Assembly (NCBI RefSeq): GCF_000383595.1
Contig: NZ_KB911581.1
Span: 1,292,276 to 1,356,275 of the forward strand
DNA length: 64,000 nucleotides
Direction: 5' to 3'
Source of the DNA: Streptomyces bottropensis ATCC 25435
Lineage (GTDB): Bacteria > Actinomycetota > Actinomycetes > Streptomycetales > Streptomycetaceae
Part shown: piece after piece, positions 16,095-25,938 of the stretch
Layout: each line of letters starts with the position of its first letter
Position numbering within the stretch: the first letter of the stretch is position 1
Position numbers and translations under genes: made by a program
Notes under the pieces: generated by a model
The model's input: only the letters and a program-made list of their open reading frames with translations
Databases searched by the model: none
What the model was told of the DNA's origin: nothing

Positions 16095-17731
16095 CGCGGC
16101 GCGTCCGTCTCTCGGTTCGCGGGGTCCTGGGGCGCGGGCAGCAACGTGCGCAGCGGGCCCGTGTCGGGGTGGTCGGCGACCGCCGCGGCGATCGCTGTGC
16201 CCAGGTCGGCCTCCGTGCCGTCCGGCGCGGGCGGCAGCCGTACCGCTGCCGGTTTTGACCAGGAGAACTGCCAGCTCAGCCGGGAGTGGGCGCTCAGCTC
16301 GGCCAGCACCATGCCCTGCAACGCGTCCGCCAGCGCGGGCCGCGCGAACTCGCGGAAGGCCCGGCCCTGCGCCTCGGCAGCCTGGTCCGACAGCGGCAGC
16401 CGTCGTGCCAGCTGCCACAGCTGACCGTCGTCGATGACCTTGAGCAGCGCGGCCAGGGACGGGTGGCTCTTGGTGTACATCGCCAGCGCCCGGTGCAGCG
16501 CGGTGTCGAAGGAGGCGAGGTTCGCGACCATGGCGCCGTCGAGCAGCTCCTGCCAGTCGGCGGTGCGCCGGAACCGCAGGACGTCCTCGGTGAGGACCGC
16601 GTCCTCCAGCGCCGCCAGGGTCCGGTCGGGGTCGGTGAGCAGTCCGAGCGCCGCGCCCCGGGCCTCGTCCGCGCGGCCGTCGGCGGCCAGCGCCTCGATC
16701 CGCTCGACCCGGTCGGCGATGGGCGGGTGCGAGTCGTACGGGGAGGTCGGCTCGGTGGGCAACTCGGTGCGCAGACCGATCAGTTCGAGCTGGCGAGCGG
16801 AGAGCATCCGCCCGTAGCCGCCGAAGAACTCGCCGCGCGGCGGGAGCAGCCGGGCCTCGGCGCCGAGCGTGGCGTAGCTGTTCATGTAGAAGCCGAACGC
16901 GGCGTCCAGCGCCGGTATCTCGCGCAGCGCCGAGGCGGTGGCGTCGCGGCCGGCGATCCGGGCGGCCGCGGCGTCGGCGGCGTACTCCTGGCGGCGCGAA
17001 CCGGTGAGTGTGGCCCGGATGTAGAGCTTGCCGTAGCCGGCGTAGAGCCACGCCATCACGCGGTAGGTGATGCCCGCGCCCGTCGTGTCGATCTCCTTGG
17101 TCTTCTTCCCCTTGGCCGCGGCCTTGGCGTTCTTCTTCTCCAGCCGGGCCCGCTCACGTCCCGCGGTCCTGTCGGCCCGCTCCTCGAAGTGCCCGATGGT
17201 GCGCAGCACCTGGGCCCGGCCGCGGGCGGTGATCGCGGCGAGCCGGGTGTCCGCGTTCGAGTAGTGGCCCAGTTCATGGGCGAGGACCGCGCGCAGCTGT
17301 GCCTCGGTCAGGCCCTGCGTCAGCGGCATCCCGAGGTAGAGGTGGCGCGGTCCGGGCAGCAGGCCGAGCAGCCGGGCGTCCTCGCTGACGGCGGCGTTGA
17401 CGTCGGCCGTCAGGACGATCCGGGACGGCGCCCGGGTGCCGACCGCGGCGGCCAGCTCCCGTACGGTGCGCCACAGTGCGGGCTCGTCGGCCTCCGTCAC
17501 CGGCAGGCCCGGCGGATCCTCGCCCTTCGGCGTCCGCAGCATGAACAGACCGCGGACCAGCGGGATCGCCAGCAGTACGGAGACCACGTAGAGCTTGGGG
17601 GCGAGGCTGGAGGGCGCATACAGGTAGAGCAGGTAGTCGGCGCCGGCGAGCGCCGCCAGCAGGAGCACGCCGAGCAGATAGAAGCCGGCGAGCAGCACGA
17701 GGGCGCGCAGTGCGCGCAGGGTCGCGCCCAT
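16091..17731 (-). CDS. M48-family membrane metalloprotease
   Basis: This 546-residue membrane protein has two N-terminal helices (ALVLLAGFYLLGVLLLAAL and LYVVSVLLAIPLVRGLFML) and the zinc motif HELGH at residues 152-156. The probable third ligand is in YAADAAAA. A long helical C-terminal region with SPYDSHPPIADRVERIEAL follows. These are hallmarks of M48 (Ste24/HtpX-like) peptidases. The C-terminal half is much longer than in HtpX. ATG 17731 has GGGGGGA eight bases upstream; the GTG at 17749 lies in front of that site. It overlaps the following helical-repeat gene. A role in envelope protein quality control is likely. Confidence 0.85.
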   Translation of the reverse strand: MGATLRALRALVLLAGFYLLGVLLLAALAGADYLLYLYAPSSLAPKLYVVSVLLAIPLVRGLFMLRTPKGEDPPGLPVTEADEPALWRTVRELAAAVGTRAPSRIVLTADVNAAVSEDARLLGLLPGPRHLYLGMPLTQGLTEAQLRAVLAHELGHYSNADTRLAAITARGRAQVLRTIGHFEERADRTAGRERARLEKKNAKAAAKGKKTKEIDTTGAGITYRVMAWLYAGYGKLYIRATLTGSRRQEYAADAAAARIAGRDATASALREIPALDAAFGFYMNSYATLGAEARLLPPRGEFFGGYGRMLSARQLELIGLRTELPTEPTSPYDSHPPIADRVERIEALAADGRADEARGAALGLLTDPDRTLAALEDAVLTEDVLRFRRTADWQELLDGAMVANLASFDTALHRALAMYTKSHPSLAALLKVIDDGQLWQLARRLPLSDQAAEAQGRAFREFARPALADALQGMVLAELSAHSRLSWQFSWSKPAAVRLPPAPDGTEADLGTAIAAAVADHPDTGPLRTLLPAPQDPANRETDAPR

Positions 17732-17908
17732 TGGGCAGAGTCCCCCCACGGGAAAGATCGCGAACGATCATTTATGCGTTGAAAATGGTCAAAGCCGGAC
17801 GACTTGAGGCGTGTCCATGACCAAAAGGTGTGAGGGGCGGAGTATTTCGCACGGATGTGCGGGGTTGCAAGGGCCCACCTGAGGGGCGGGCCCCGCGGCC
17901 CGGTCGGG

Positions 17909-19027
17909 TCAGTGCGGCAGCGTCGCGGGACTGCCCCCGTTCGCCTCGTAGCCCGCCACCGCCAGGGCCCGGTATATCGCGTAGTCGGCGGCCGGGTCGG
18001 AGGTGAGGGTCCAGGGAAGGGCGCCCACGTGCCCGTCGACGTGCATGAGCTGGTCCATGGCCTCGGACCAGCGCTCGGAGCGGACCAGGAAGAAGACCAG
18101 CAGGTGGCGGACATGGGCCAGCATCGGATCGTCCGGCCGCGCCGCGTGCACCGCGAACAGCGCGCCGTGGATCGCCTTGGTGACGACTTCGCTGCGGTAG
18201 AAACCCTGCACCAGGTTCACCTCGGGCAGGTGCTCGAAGACCGCGAAGAGCGGCATCGCCGCGAGCAGCGACCCCTGCCGAGCGCGGGCCGCCGCCGCCT
18301 CGGCGAAGGAGTACGCCAGCTCGCGCGAGCCGTGCCACTTCTCGCACCAGTAGTGCAGGGCCGCGATGTGGGCACCCATGTGGTCCGGGGCACGGTCCAG
18401 GATCTTCAGCCAGAGCTGCTCGAACTCCGCGCGGGGGTACTCCAGCCCACGTGCCACCGACAGCTCGATGATGTACGGGATCGGGTCGCCCGGGGCCAGC
18501 AGCGCCGCGTCACCGCACGCCGACCTGGCCTCCTCCATGATGATCCGGAAGTCGTCCGTGCCTGGCGTCGACGTCCGCCACGCCTGCTGCACCAGGAACT
18601 CCGCGTGCACCGCCGCACCGCCCGCGTCCTTGGGCGCCTCCGCGCGCCACACCCGCAGCCACTGCCCGCCCGGCGTCTCGCCCACCCCGCCGGGCCGCTG
18701 CGTCAGCTCCAGCGCCGCCGCGCCCGCGAACGCCTGCACCCGCTGCCAGCGGACCTCGCCGGCTGCCTCCGTGCCGGCCAGCAGCTGCTTCGCCGCCCGG
18801 TAGTCCTCGGAACGCTGCACCACGTCCAGCACGTCCAGCAGATCCTTGTCGGGGCCCGGCATCCGCACGTCCAGCAGCTCCTGGCGCACGAACCCGTAGT
18901 CCGCCGGGTCCGCCGCGTCCGGGTGCCCCGCCTCCACCTGCTGAATGCCGGCCCTGCGGCGCGCCAGGATCGGCCACGCCACGAAGCCGATCATGAGCAT
19001 CGCCATCAGGACCCAGAGAATCTCCAT
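17909..19027 (-). CDS. Membrane-anchored helical-repeat protein, paralogue
   Basis: The 372-residue protein starts with a membrane helix (EILWVLMAMLMIGFVAWPIL) and then a cytoplasmic helical region resembling TPR repeats. The segment HIAALHYWCEKWHGSRELA matches the equivalent stretch of the protein encoded at 14997-16094, as do the patterns around PIPYIIELSVARGLEYP and LPW near the end. It lies upstream of the M48 gene on the same strand, separated by 177 bases, so it has either its own message or a loosely shared one. No function is known. The start at 19027 has only a weak binding site. Confidence 0.72.
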   Translation of the reverse strand: MEILWVLMAMLMIGFVAWPILARRRAGIQQVEAGHPDAADPADYGFVRQELLDVRMPGPDKDLLDVLDVVQRSEDYRAAKQLLAGTEAAGEVRWQRVQAFAGAAALELTQRPGGVGETPGGQWLRVWRAEAPKDAGGAAVHAEFLVQQAWRTSTPGTDDFRIIMEEARSACGDAALLAPGDPIPYIIELSVARGLEYPRAEFEQLWLKILDRAPDHMGAHIAALHYWCEKWHGSRELAYSFAEAAAARARQGSLLAAMPLFAVFEHLPEVNLVQGFYRSEVVTKAIHGALFAVHAARPDDPMLAHVRHLLVFFLVRSERWSEAMDQLMHVDGHVGALPWTLTSDPAADYAIYRALAVAGYEANGGSPATLPH

Positions 19028-19170
19028 GCCACAAGGGTTCCAGACCCGGCCGACAATTGCCCAACCCGGCCCGTCGCCTGTGGACAACTCCGGTCCGGGC
19101 ACGGCTCCCCGGCGGAGCCGCAGGGGCACGGGGCGCCTCGAACCCCCGCGACCGCTTACGCTCGGTACCC

Positions 19171-20325
19171 ATGAGCGACAGCCACACCAGCCAGCACTTC
19201 GAGACCCTCGCGATCCACGCGGGCAACACCGCGGATCCCCTCACCGGCGCGGTCGTCCCGCCGATCTACCAGGTCTCGACCTACAAGCAGGACGGCGTAG
19301 GGGGCCTGCGCGGCGGCTACGAGTACAGCCGCAGCGCCAACCCCACCCGCACCGCGCTGGAGGAGAACCTCGCCGCCCTGGAGGGCGGCCGCCGCGGTCT
19401 CGCGTTCGCGTCCGGCCTGGCAGCCGAGGACTGCCTGCTGCGCACGCTGCTCAGCCCCGGCGATCACGTGGTCATCCCCAACGACGCCTACGGCGGCACC
19501 TTCCGCCTCTTCGCGAAGGTCGTCTCCCGCTGGGGCGTGGACTGGTCGGTGGCCGACACCGCCGACCCGGCGGCCGTCCGGGCCGCCCTCACCCCGCGCA
19601 CGAAGGTCGTCTGGGTGGAGACCCCCTCCAACCCGCTGCTCGGCATCACCGACATCCCGGCCGTCGCCCAGATCGCCCGCGAGGCGGGCGCCAGGCTGGT
19701 CGTCGACAACACCTTCGCCACCCCCTACCTCCAGCAGCCGCTCGCGCTCGGCGCGGACGTCGTCGTGCACTCGCTCACCAAGTACATGGGGGGCCACTCC
19801 GACGTCGTCGGCGGCGCACTGATCGTCGGCGACCAGGAGCTGGGCGAGGAACTGGCGTACCACCAGAACGCGATGGGCGCCGTCGCCGGACCCTTCGACT
19901 CCTGGCTGGTCTTGCGCGGCACCAAGACCCTCGCCGTCCGGATGGACCGGCACAGCGAGAACGCCACCAAGGTCGCCGACATGCTCACCCGGCACGCGCG
20001 CGTGTCGAGCGTGCTCTACCCGGGGCTGCCCGAGCACCCCGGCCACGAGGTCGCCGCCAAGCAGATGAGGGCGTTCGGCGGCATGGTGTCCTTCCGGGTC
20101 ACCGGCGGCGAGGAGGCGGCCGTCGAGGTCTGCAACCGCGCCAAGGTGTTCACCCTCGGCGAGTCCCTGGGCGGCGTGGAGTCCCTGATCGAGCACCCGG
20201 GACGCATGACGCACGCCTCGGCGGCCGGTTCGGCCCTGGAGGTGCCCGCCGACCTCGTACGCCTCTCCGTGGGCATCGAGAACGTCGACGACCTCCTGGA
20301 GGACCTTCAGCGGGCCCTGGGCTAG
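19171..20325 (+). CDS. metB: Cystathionine gamma-synthase
   Basis: This PLP enzyme joins an O-acylated homoserine and cysteine to make cystathionine for methionine synthesis. The 384-residue product carries the Cys/Met-metabolism PLP signatures YSRSANPTR, SGLAAEDCLLR, VETPSNPLL, DNTFATP and the Schiff-base lysine in HSLTKYMGGHSD (Lys204). A TACGCT box at 19157-19162 ends 8 bases before ATG 19171 and no ribosome binding site is visible, so the transcript is probably leaderless. Cystathionine gamma-lyase is closely related, so the direction of the reaction is not fixed by sequence alone. Confidence 0.88.
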   Translation: MSDSHTSQHFETLAIHAGNTADPLTGAVVPPIYQVSTYKQDGVGGLRGGYEYSRSANPTRTALEENLAALEGGRRGLAFASGLAAEDCLLRTLLSPGDHVVIPNDAYGGTFRLFAKVVSRWGVDWSVADTADPAAVRAALTPRTKVVWVETPSNPLLGITDIPAVAQIAREAGARLVVDNTFATPYLQQPLALGADVVVHSLTKYMGGHSDVVGGALIVGDQELGEELAYHQNAMGAVAGPFDSWLVLRGTKTLAVRMDRHSENATKVADMLTRHARVSSVLYPGLPEHPGHEVAAKQMRAFGGMVSFRVTGGEEAAVEVCNRAKVFTLGESLGGVESLIEHPGRMTHASAAGSALEVPADLVRLSVGIENVDDLLEDLQRALG

Positions 20326-20341
20326 ACCCGGGCCCGGGCGC

Positions 20342-20590
20342 TCACCAGCCCGACACGGGTGGGGTCGTCGTCGACGGCGGCTCCACCCAGGGGCGGGCCG
20401 TCAGCGCCCACACGACGAACGCGACCACGGCGGCCCCCAGCAGTACCCACATCACGTGCCGGGCCACCGCGCGGCGCCGCAGCATGCGCCCGCCGCGCCG
20501 TACCGCCGCCCCGCACAGGTCGGGCGGCACCTGCACCGACTGGCGCTCCAGGATCTGCCGTACGGCCGCCTCGCGGTCCCGCAGGCTCAT
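20342..20590 (-). CDS. Small membrane protein, partner of sigma-like gene
   Basis: The 82-residue protein has a basic, helical N-terminal half (SLRDREAAVRQILERQSVQ), one membrane helix (VMWVLLGAAVVAFVVWAL) and a short outer tail. Its ATG overlaps the stop of the upstream sigma-like gene (ATGA), so the two are co-translated. Position and size suggest a membrane-bound control partner of the sigma-like protein, but no zinc anti-sigma motif is present. Function is inferred only from context. Confidence 0.65.
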   Translation of the reverse strand: MSLRDREAAVRQILERQSVQVPPDLCGAAVRRGGRMLRRRAVARHVMWVLLGAAVVAFVVWALTARPWVEPPSTTTPPVSGW

Positions 20591-21078
20591 GACGGCGCCA
20601 CCTTCGCCACCTTCTTCAGGGCGGGTTCGCGCGGGGGATGCAGGACCGTCGCCATCGCGCGCAGACAGATCGTGGTCACGCGCTCCACGGGCAGCCCGAG
20701 CAGCGCGGCCGTCTGCTCCGCGGCGACCCCCTCGTAGAGCCGCAGGACGAGGATCAGCCGCTCCTGCGGGCCGAGAAAGGCCAGTGCCCCGCCGGGCGGC
20801 GGGCGGAAGAGACCGTGGTGATGCCACGCCCCGCGCGCGAAGCGGACGGCCAGCTGCTGCCGCGTCCGGTCGTAGGGGTCCTCGCCGCGCAGCCGGTCCC
20901 AGGTGGCGTACGTGTGGGCGAGGGCATGGGTCAGCAACCGCCGCGCGCGCGGGTTGCCGTCCGGCGGTTCCGCCGTGAGCAGGGTGGCGGTCTGCAGCAG
21001 CCGCCCCGCCGCACCCGCGACGAACGCCTCGAACTCCCTGGCCCGGCGGGCGCCTTGGGCCACCTGCCGATCTCGCAC
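20587..21078 (-). CDS. Sigma-70-like (ECF-type) regulatory protein
   Basis: The 163-residue protein has a C-terminal region resembling sigma region 4 (LGPQERLILVLRLYEGVAAEQTAALLGLPVERV), which contains a helix-turn-helix. An N-terminal region (FEAFVAGAAGRLLQTATLL) looks like a shortened region 2. From sequence it could be an ECF sigma factor or a relative that no longer binds a -10 box. The second GTG (21078) has GGGAGG four bases upstream and is preferred over the first at 21081. It is coupled to the small membrane protein gene downstream. Confidence 0.65.
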   Translation of the reverse strand: MRDRQVAQGARRAREFEAFVAGAAGRLLQTATLLTAEPPDGNPRARRLLTHALAHTYATWDRLRGEDPYDRTRQQLAVRFARGAWHHHGLFRPPPGGALAFLGPQERLILVLRLYEGVAAEQTAALLGLPVERVTTICLRAMATVLHPPREPALKKVAKVAPS

Positions 21079-21218
21079 CACGCCTCCCGCCTGAGGCCGA
21101 CCCTGAGGGGAACGGGGCCCGGTCGCGCGCGGATCGGTCCGCCGCGGAGGGATACGTCCGCCGCGTACGACGAGGGCCCGGTCTCATATGAGGCCAGGAG
21201 CGGGGGCGCGGTCAAGGG

Positions 21219-21731
21219 TCAGGAGGGCGACGGTGCCTCCGGCGCCGCGGCCATGCGGGTCGAGAGCGCGGTGTTGAAACGGGTGAGGAGGGAGCAGAAC
21301 GCCTCGCGCTCCTCGGGGGCCCAGTCCTGGGTGAGTTCGGCCATCAGCTGACGCCTGGAGGAACGTACCTCCTCAAGGCGGGACAGCCCTCGCGGCGACA
21401 GCTGGAGCACCACGGCACGGCCGTCCTCCGGGTGCGAGGTGCGCTTGACGAGTCCGGTGTCCACGAGTGGTGCCACCTGGCGGGTGACCGTCGAGGAGTC
21501 GATCCCCATGCTCGCCGCGAGCGCCTTGACGCCCATCGGCCCTTCCTTGTCGAGACGGTTGAGCAGCAGGTAGGCGGCACGGTCCATCGAGTTGCGCACC
21601 TGCCCGACGCCGCCGAGCCGGGTCTGTTCGGCACGGCGTGCGAAGACCGCGACCTCGTGCTGCAGCGTGTCGAGAAGACCGTTCTCACCGACGGTCGTCA
21701 TGTCCATCGACATTTCAGGTGTTGTGGGCAT
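21219..21731 (-). CDS. MarR-family transcriptional regulator
   Basis: The 170-residue DNA-binding protein has the MarR winged helix: MGVKALAASMGIDSSTVTRQVAPLVDTGLVKR followed by the wing HPEDGRAVVLQLSPRG, flanked by dimerisation helices. It is divergent from ilvA, sharing the 146-base gap 21732-21877, so it may control itself and possibly ilvA. No ribosome binding site precedes ATG 21731, and a TTG two codons earlier is also possible. The effector is unknown. Confidence 0.88.
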   Translation of the reverse strand: MPTTPEMSMDMTTVGENGLLDTLQHEVAVFARRAEQTRLGGVGQVRNSMDRAAYLLLNRLDKEGPMGVKALAASMGIDSSTVTRQVAPLVDTGLVKRTSHPEDGRAVVLQLSPRGLSRLEEVRSSRRQLMAELTQDWAPEEREAFCSLLTRFNTALSTRMAAAPEAPSPS

Positions 21732-21877
21732 GGCCAAAGGCTCAATTCATGCGTGGGGCGCTGGGTTGGGGGACAGAGTACGCGGACCGGGCGTGGGGTG
21801 TACGGGCCCTGGTGAAACCCGGTCCCGCCCCTTGGTCACACCCGCGTTCGGGCCCTGTGAACTGCGAGACTGTGGTC

Positions 21878-23107
21878 ATGGGCTACAGCACGGCTGACTC
21901 CTTTCCGCGCGTGACGATCGACGACGTGCGGGGCGCGCAGAAGATGCTTACGGGTGTTTCACGTGTCACCGCCATGGAGGGCAGCAGGCATCTGACGCAG
22001 CTCGTCGGCGCGCCGGTGCACTTCAAGTGCGAGAACCTCCAGCGGACGGGGTCGTTCAAGCTGCGGGGCGCGTACGTCCGGATCGCGGGCCTGCTGCCCG
22101 AGGAGCGGGCCGCCGGAGTCGTCGCCGCGAGCGCCGGCAACCACGCCCAGGGCGTCGCCCTCGCCTCCTCGCTGCTCGGCGTGCGCTCCACCGTCTTCAT
22201 GCCGAAGGGCGCCCCGCTGCCGAAGATCAGCGCGACCGAGGAGTACGGCGCCGAGGTGCGTCTGCACGGCACGGTGGTCGACGAGACGCTGACCGCCGCC
22301 CAGGAGTACGCGGCCGAGACGGGCGCGGTGTTCATCCACCCGTTCGACCACCATGACGTCATCGCAGGTCAGGGCACGGTGGGCCTGGAGATCCTGGAGC
22401 AGTGCCCCGAGGTGCGCACGATCGTCGTCGGGGTCGGCGGCGGCGGACTCGCGGCAGGAATCGCGGTCGCGGTGAAGTCACTGCGGCCGGACGTGCGCGT
22501 CGTCGGCGTGCAGGCGGAGGGCGCGGCCGCGTACCCGCCCTCGCTGGCCGCCGGGCTGCCCCTGGCCGTGGCGAACCCGGCGACCATGGCCGACGGCATC
22601 AAGGTCGGACGGCCCGGCGACGTGCCGTTCGGGATCATCGCCGAGCTGGTGGACGAGATCCGCACGGTGTCGGAGTACGACCTCTCCAGCGCCCTGCTGC
22701 TCTGCCTGGAGCGGGCCAAGCTGGTCGTGGAACCGGCCGGGGCCAGCCCCGTCGCCGCCCTGCTGCGCGACCCGGGGTCGTTCGAGGGCCCGGTCGTCGC
22801 CGTGCTCTCCGGCGGCAACGTCGACCCGCTGCTGATGCAGCGCATCCTGCGGCACGGCATGGCCGCCGGTGGCCGTTACCTGCAGGTCCGTCTCCGCCTG
22901 ACCGACCGCCCCGGTGCCCTCGCGACACTTCTGGGGGTGTTGTCCGTGGTCGACGCCAACGTCCTCGACGTGAGCCATGTGCGGACCGATCCCAGGCTCG
23001 GGCTCACGGAGGTGGAGGTCGAACTGCACCTGGAGACGAGGGGACCGACGCACTGCGCCGAGGTCGACCACGCCCTCCGTGAGGCGGGCTACACCGTCCT
23101 CGACTGA
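21878..23107 (+). CDS. ilvA: Threonine ammonia-lyase
   Basis: The enzyme converts threonine to 2-oxobutanoate and ammonia, feeding isoleucine synthesis or threonine breakdown. The 409-residue protein has the PLP lysine in RTGSFKLRGA (Lys61), the glycine loop VGVGGGGLAAG, and a single C-terminal ACT-like regulatory domain (about residues 330-409, starting LQVRLRLTDRPGALA). This corresponds to the shorter type of the enzyme. ATG 21878 has no clear binding site, so the transcript may be leaderless. It is divergent from the MarR regulator. Confidence 0.93.
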   Translation: MGYSTADSFPRVTIDDVRGAQKMLTGVSRVTAMEGSRHLTQLVGAPVHFKCENLQRTGSFKLRGAYVRIAGLLPEERAAGVVAASAGNHAQGVALASSLLGVRSTVFMPKGAPLPKISATEEYGAEVRLHGTVVDETLTAAQEYAAETGAVFIHPFDHHDVIAGQGTVGLEILEQCPEVRTIVVGVGGGGLAAGIAVAVKSLRPDVRVVGVQAEGAAAYPPSLAAGLPLAVANPATMADGIKVGRPGDVPFGIIAELVDEIRTVSEYDLSSALLLCLERAKLVVEPAGASPVAALLRDPGSFEGPVVAVLSGGNVDPLLMQRILRHGMAAGGRYLQVRLRLTDRPGALATLLGVLSVVDANVLDVSHVRTDPRLGLTEVEVELHLETRGPTHCAEVDHALREAGYTVLD

Positions 23108-23181
23108 CGTCCTCGACTGACGTCCTCGACCGAGGCCGGCGACCCGTCGTCCGCCGTGCGTCACTCGTTCGGGAAAGTCCA

Positions 23182-23210
23182 TTGAGGGACGCGATACATC
23201 GCGTTATGGT
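23182..23210 (+). promoter_or_regulatory. Promoter with palindromic operator in the spacer (DrrA-type ABC operon)
   Basis: TTGAGG (23182-23187) and TATGGT (23205-23210) are 17 bases apart, a good vegetative promoter. The palindrome CGCGATACATCGCG (23190-23203) fills the spacer, exactly where a repressor would block polymerase. The shape fits a TetR- or PadR-type repressor, but no such gene is adjacent. Confidence 0.65.
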
Positions 23211-23312
23211 GTGTCGGTCGGCTCGACGACGCGGCCCATGCCGCGAGTCGGTCAGAACAAAACGTACAAACTTAGGCTTTGCGAAGGAACCCCAAAGACG
23301 TGGAGAAATCAC

Positions 23313-24325
<1,013 letters not shown>

Positions 24326-24329
<4 letters not shown>

Positions 24330-24529
24330 GCATCGTCAAAGGCGCCGTGCACGTCGTGCCGCCCGGCAACCCGATCACCCAGTCCGTCAGGGACTCGCTG
24401 GTCGTCGCCAAGAGAAATCTGATCCGGATGTCCCGGATCCCGAATCCTGATCGCTCGTGTCGGCCAGGATCCATCTCGCAACACGCCGCAGGCCGGTACG
24501 TGAGCGCAGGGAAGGAGGAGGCGAAGTGA
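24326..24529 (+). pseudogene. Truncated N-terminus of an ABC-2 permease
   Basis: This 67-codon frame starts by GTGA overlap with the ATPase and ends by GTGA overlap with the real permease. Residues 23-40 (DSLVVAKRNLIRMSRIP) nearly match the start of the following permease (DSMVIARRNLIRMSRIP). After that the frame changes to unrelated, hydrophilic sequence with no membrane helix. It looks like the remnant of a second permease whose body was lost, or a duplicated 5' end. It is still open and translationally coupled, so a leader role cannot be excluded. Confidence 0.65.
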
Positions 24530-25332
24530 GTGCAGTGAGCGACTCCATGGTCATCGCCCGTCGCAATCTGATTCGGATGAGTCGGATTCCCGAAATGATT
24601 ATTTTTGGGCTCATACAGCCGGTGATGTTCGTCGTCCTGTTCTCGTACGTCTTCGGCGGCTCGATGAGCATCGGCGGCTCCACCGACCCGGACGTCTACA
24701 AGAACTTCCTGATGGCCGGCATCTTCGCGCAGACCGTCACCTTCGCCACCGCCGGAGCCGGCGCGGGCATCGCCGACGACATGCACAAGGGGCTCATCGA
24801 CCGCTTCCGCTCCCTGCCCATGGCCCGCGGCGCGGTCCTCACCGGCCGTACCATCGCCGACCTGGTGCAGACGTCGCTGACCCTGGTTGTCCTGGCCGCC
24901 GTCGCGCTCCTGGTGGGCTGGCGTCCCGGCTACGCGGAGCCGACCAACTTCGGCAAGATCATGGGCGCCTTCGGACTGCTGCTGCTCCTCGGCTACGCGT
25001 TCACCTGGATCGGCGCCCTGATCGGCCTGAGCGTGCGCACCCCCGAGGCGGCCACCTCGGGTGGGCTGATCTGGCTCTTCCCGGTCACCTTCATATCCAA
25101 CGCGTTTGTGGACTCCTCGCAGATGGCGTCCTGGCTGCAACCGATCGCCGAGTGGAACCCGTTCAGCGCCACCGTCCAGGCCTGCCGCCAGCTGTTCGGC
25201 AACCCGGGAGTGTCACCGTCGGACGCCTGGCCCATGCAGCACCCGGTGTGGGCCTCGCTGATCTGGTCGGTCCTCATCGTCGTCATATTCCGGACCCTGT
25301 CCGTACGGAAGTACCGCTCGGCGTCGGCGTGA
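24526..25332 (+). CDS. ABC-2 type permease (DrrB-like)
   Basis: The 268-residue membrane protein has six predicted helices (first near IIFGLIQPVMFVVLFSYVF) and the ABC-2 signature around NPFSATVQACRQLF. It is the membrane subunit for the DrrA-like ATPase. GTG 24526 overlaps the stop of the 67-codon remnant and has AGGAGG upstream. The first codons after the shared N-terminus use rare, AT-rich codons (ATT, TTT, ATA, AGT), unlike the rest of the gene, which marks the region as altered or foreign. Confidence 0.92.
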   Translation: MSAVSDSMVIARRNLIRMSRIPEMIIFGLIQPVMFVVLFSYVFGGSMSIGGSTDPDVYKNFLMAGIFAQTVTFATAGAGAGIADDMHKGLIDRFRSLPMARGAVLTGRTIADLVQTSLTLVVLAAVALLVGWRPGYAEPTNFGKIMGAFGLLLLLGYAFTWIGALIGLSVRTPEAATSGGLIWLFPVTFISNAFVDSSQMASWLQPIAEWNPFSATVQACRQLFGNPGVSPSDAWPMQHPVWASLIWSVLIVVIFRTLSVRKYRSASA

Positions 25333-25371
25333 GAGGCGTGGCGTGAGCGGCGTCGCCGTGAGCGCCGACCG

Positions 25372-25416
25372 GCCCGGTGCACGACCGGGCCCCCGGCGCC
25401 GAAGGGGCACCGGGGG
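25372..25416. terminator. Double hairpin between convergent genes
   Basis: GCCCGGT/ACCGGGC (25372-25378, 25384-25390) is followed directly by CCCCCGG/CCGGGGG (25390-25396, 25410-25416). The pair separates the permease from the convergent greA and can end both transcripts. Confidence 0.65.
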
Positions 25417-25437
25417 CCACGGGACGAGCGGGGGCGA

Positions 25438-25938
25438 TCAGCTCTGGTAGGGCACGGCCTTGAGGATCTTCACCGAGGCGAGCTTGCCGTTCGGCAGCTC
25501 GTACTGCGCGTCCTGGCCGACCTTCTTGCCGGTCACACCCGAGCCGAGCGGGGACTGCGGCGAGTAGGTCTCGATGTCGGAGCTGGCGTACTCACGGGAG
25601 GCGAGCAGGAAGGTCACCGTGTCGTCCTCGTCGCCGTCGAAGGCGATCGTCACGACCATGCCGGGCGCCACCGCGCCGTCCGCGGAGGCCGGTGCCTCGC
25701 CGACCTTGGCGTTCTCCAGAAGCTGGGTCAGCTGGCGCACCCGGAGCTCCTGCTTGCCCTGCTCCTCCTTGGCCGCGTGGTACCCGCCGTTCTCGCGCAG
25801 GTCGCCCTCCTCGCGCGCGGCCGCGATCTTGGCGGCGATCTCCGTGCGCGCGGGACCAGACAGGTAGTCCAGCTCGGCCCTGAGCTGGTTGTACGCCTCC
25901 TGGGTCAGCCAGGTGACGTTCTCGCTGGTCTGGGTCAC
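25438..25938 (-). CDS. greA: Transcription elongation factor GreA
   Basis: GreA rescues backtracked RNA polymerase by stimulating transcript cleavage. The 166-residue protein has the N-terminal coiled-coil with acidic tip EEGDLRENGGYHAAKEEQGK and the C-terminal FKBP-like domain (SPQSPLGSGVTGKKVG). GTG 25938 has GAGGAGC five bases upstream; the upstream ATG in frame adds ten residues with no binding site. The gene is monocistronic. Confidence 0.95.
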   Translation of the reverse strand: MTQTSENVTWLTQEAYNQLRAELDYLSGPARTEIAAKIAAAREEGDLRENGGYHAAKEEQGKQELRVRQLTQLLENAKVGEAPASADGAVAPGMVVTIAFDGDEDDTVTFLLASREYASSDIETYSPQSPLGSGVTGKKVGQDAQYELPNGKLASVKILKAVPYQS

